A stretch of 5,137 nucleotides of DNA from Thermoplasmata archaeon (GTDB taxonomy: Archaea; Thermoplasmatota; Thermoplasmata; Thermoplasmatales; Thermoplasmataceae), in the NCBI GenBank assembly GCA_021811505.1, contig JAJZOM010000061.1:1-5137 (forward strand), given 5' to 3'. How positions within the stretch are numbered: the stretch's first letter is position 1; each line of letters begins with the position of its first letter. This document shows, in pieces, positions 4,309-5,137 of this stretch. The notes under the pieces are model-generated. The model was not told the origin of the DNA. It did no database searches and was given only the letters and a program-made list of their open reading frames with translations. The translations under genes and the position numbers were made by a program.

Positions 4309-5137
4309 ATGGGAGCTCTGGAAGAAGCATTAAATTTGAGAGAGTTGGCTGTTAAACACCAGGATTTTTTCAGGAAAAGCATTCCTCTGATTGCCTCGGA
4401 AAACATCATGAGTCCGCTTGCAATGGAAATGCTGATCACTGACCTTGGCTTCAGGTATGCAGAGGGGCTCCCTCACCACAGGTACTATCAGGGAAACATA
4501 TTCGTGGATCAAATAGAGGACAAGGTCATGGAACTGGCCAACAAACTGTTTCGGTCAACGCAGAGCGATCCAAGGCCGGTATCTGGAACAAATGCGAACA
4601 CCTCCGTTATTTACGGGCTTCTTAAACCCGGTGATAAAATTGCAACTCCGGACCTTTCGGGAGGAGGGCATATAAGTGCTGCTAAGTTTGGCGCTGTCGG
4701 CCTGAGAGGGCTTGACATTGTTACATATCCGTACGATAAAGAAACCATGACCATACTTCCAGATGAGGCATCTAAGATGATAATCAGGGAAAAACCAAAG
4801 GTTTGCCTTGTGGGGCAGTCGGTTTTCCTGTTTCCTGCTCCCCTGAAAGAACTCCAGGACGCTTTCCAGGAGGTTGGATGCAGGGTATGGTATGACGGCG
4901 CGCATGTCCTTGGACTCATCGCAGGAAAACAGTTTCAGGATCCGTTGAGAGAAGGCGCTGAGTTAATAACCGGGTCCACTCATAAAACTCTGCCGGGACC
5001 GCAGCATGGCATAATACTGGGAAAGACCGGAGAAGAAACATGGAAATCCGTCCAGAGAGGGGTTTTTCCGGGAACCCTGAGCAACCATCACCTTAACGCC
5101 ATGGCAGCTCTCGGAGTTACTCTGGCTGAGGAAAAGA
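4309..5137 (+). CDS. glyA: Serine hydroxymethyltransferase, archaeal type (C-terminus beyond window)
   Basis: This PLP enzyme interconverts serine and glycine while passing a one-carbon unit to a pterin carrier. The window shows 276 of roughly 420-430 residues. Matches to the family run in order: LIASEN (28-32, S30, E31), YAEGLPHHRYYQGN (50-63) with Y50, catalytic E52, Y59 and Y60, SGTNAN (92-97) for cofactor phosphate, GGGHIS (118-123) with the ring-stacking H121, WYDGAHVLG (194-202) with D196 and H199, and TGSTHKTLPGP (221-231) with Schiff-base K226. The motifs differ from bacterial ones (YYQGN for YYGGC, GTNAN for GAQAN or GSQAN), which points to the divergent archaeal branch. The carrier could be tetrahydrofolate or an archaeal modified pterin; the sequence does not decide. 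The start is set by the AAGGAGA site. It lies 39 nt behind hom, which suggests co-transcription and a link between threonine and glycine/serine supply. The conserved C-terminal carboxylate-binding arginine lies outside the window. Confidence 0.94.
   Translation, partial: MGALEEALNLRELAVKHQDFFRKSIPLIASENIMSPLAMEMLITDLGFRYAEGLPHHRYYQGNIFVDQIEDKVMELANKLFRSTQSDPRPVSGTNANTSVIYGLLKPGDKIATPDLSGGGHISAAKFGAVGLRGLDIVTYPYDKETMTILPDEASKMIIREKPKVCLVGQSVFLFPAPLKELQDAFQEVGCRVWYDGAHVLGLIAGKQFQDPLREGAELITGSTHKTLPGPQHGIILGKTGEETWKSVQRGVFPGTLSNHHLNAMAALGVTLAEEK

Noticed and set aside
4555..4919. Two minus-strand frames opposite glyA
   Set aside because: They are shadows of the SHMT coding sequence; the plus-strand frame contains all the expected active-site residues.

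Overview
The window looks like archaeal chromosome, most likely from a Thermoplasmatales-type euryarchaeon, though no rRNA or other marker is present to prove it. Three lines of evidence support this. Four genes start at an ATG with no Shine-Dalgarno site but with an AT-rich TATA-like box about 24-29 nt upstream, which is the pattern of leaderless archaeal transcription. Arginine is mostly AGG/AGA and ATA isoleucine codons are common. The serine hydroxymethyltransferase has the divergent motif set expected of archaeal forms. I see no mobile element, CRISPR array, tRNA or rRNA.

Layout: positions 1-1883 hold two minus-strand genes, an enoyl-CoA hydratase (1137-1883) followed by a major facilitator superfamily transporter (1-1007, its C-terminus beyond the window). 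A 204-bp divergent intergenic region (1884-2087) separates them from three plus-strand genes: a class I PLP aminotransferase (2088-3227), a monofunctional homoserine dehydrogenase (3319-4269) and a serine hydroxymethyltransferase (4309 to the window end, C-terminus missing).

The plus-strand genes fit one theme, aspartate-family and glycine/serine metabolism. A class I aminotransferase could make aspartate from oxaloacetate. Homoserine dehydrogenase reduces aspartate semialdehyde to homoserine on the way to threonine and methionine. SHMT interconverts serine and glycine and supplies one-carbon units. Aspartate kinase and aspartate-semialdehyde dehydrogenase are not in the window. Transcription appears split: the aminotransferase and hom each have their own promoter, with a possible terminator between them, whereas glyA lies 39 nt behind hom with a strong Shine-Dalgarno site and no clear promoter, so hom-glyA is probably one operon. 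The hydratase and transporter may handle a carboxylic acid or acyl-CoA substrate, but nothing in the sequence names it.

The gene content is ordinary. The most noteworthy signals are regulatory: short inverted repeats lie across the predicted transcription start/start codon of the hydratase, the transporter and hom; the same TTTAATA box sits at exactly the same distance from the ATG in two genes; and the divergent intergenic region contains overlapping inverted repeats. I found no convincing undescribed system.
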